Source: Arctopsyche grandis
Taxonomy: Eukaryota > Arthropoda > Insecta > Trichoptera > Hydropsychidae
Assembly (NCBI RefSeq): GCF_051622035.1
Contig: NC_135355.1
Location: 28,381,486 to 28,445,485 of the forward strand
DNA: 64,000 bases
Direction: 5' to 3'
The notes under the pieces are model-generated. The model had not been told where the DNA came from. It made no database searches and was given only the letters and a program-made list of their open reading frames with translations. The position numbers were made by a program, and so were the translations under genes. Positions 63,766-64,000 of this stretch are shown piece by piece; position 1 is the first letter of the stretch; each line of letters begins with the position of its first letter.

Positions 63766-64000
63766 ACAACCAGCAAAACAGTCACGCGAATGACTCCACG
63801 CAGAACACAGCAGCCTGCACAACAGCACCATCCAAGCCATCGCAAACCTTCACTACCAACGCAGCTCGCCCAAAATAAGCAACCTGGTAGAGAACAAGAC
63901 TTGGACCGGCATGCAACACAAGACCCGCTGTCGAGACAACTTTCTCCAGCACAACCGGACAAACAACGACGCCATCGAGTCAATAGACTCCAACACATCA

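Larger units (their letters stand above)
61633..64000 (+). mobile_element. Non-autonomous LTR retrotransposon, copy 2, 5' part (runs off window)
   Basis: It starts with a full 5' LTR (61633-62552), then TTGGTACTAATCCGACGTG and an internal region matching, inverted, that of copy 1 (for example CCCATCTTTGAACTACGCAG at 62640 and 61410). It is oriented opposite to copy 1 and directly abuts its truncated 5' LTR. No protease, polymerase or integrase frame in the visible part. Confidence 0.75.

Overview
The window is insect nuclear DNA: AT-rich, with short introns and canonical GT/AG splice sites, dense in transposable elements (TEs), and carrying three spliced genes, all on the minus strand. The order cannot be fixed from sequence alone. 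The mix of piggyBac-, Helitron-, hAT-, Tigger-, jockey- and LTR-type elements and the white/scarlet tandem fits a holometabolous insect such as a moth or caddisfly, but that is only a guess.

Host genes. Three complete genes were rebuilt exon by exon with consistent reading phase. From high to low coordinate (their direction of transcription) they are: a class I PI3-kinase catalytic subunit (17 exons, 53324 to 43171, 1063 residues), the white eye-pigment ABC half-transporter (13 exons, 34448 to 26171, 688 residues) and its partner scarlet (14 exons, 24237 to 19201, 655 residues). White and Scarlet are known to heterodimerise to load ommochrome precursors into pigment granules. Here the two genes sit in tandem on one strand about 1.9 kb apart. 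PI3K is unrelated in function and lies about 9 kb upstream.

Left part (1-19 kb). No host gene was recognised. It holds a LINE 3' end at the left edge and a second, larger 5'-truncated LINE at 12.8-14.1 kb. Around these are several non-autonomous DNA transposons (a piggyBac-like one bounded by TTAA, a 900-bp one with a perfect 8-bp target duplication, hairpin MITEs), tRNA-derived SINEs, relics of hAT transposases, and an isolated GC/CpG-rich island at 16.56-17.12 kb.

Middle (19-54 kb). The three genes have TE-filled introns. The same hairpin element with a 9-bp target duplication lies in one scarlet intron and one white intron. White intron 10 carries a three-level nested insertion whose empty site survives at 8.6 kb. 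PI3K intron 14 holds a Tigger-like element with a hAT MITE inside it. Between white and PI3K lie hAT, Helitron, mariner and Tc1 remnants plus microsatellites.

Right part (54.3-64 kb). A complete jockey-type LINE with two intact overlapping ORFs is inserted in the LTR of a non-autonomous LTR retrotransposon, just at that LTR's predicted transcription start and in the same orientation. A second, oppositely oriented copy of the LTR element abuts the first and runs off the right edge. The two copies differ in the size of several internal tandem-repeat arrays.
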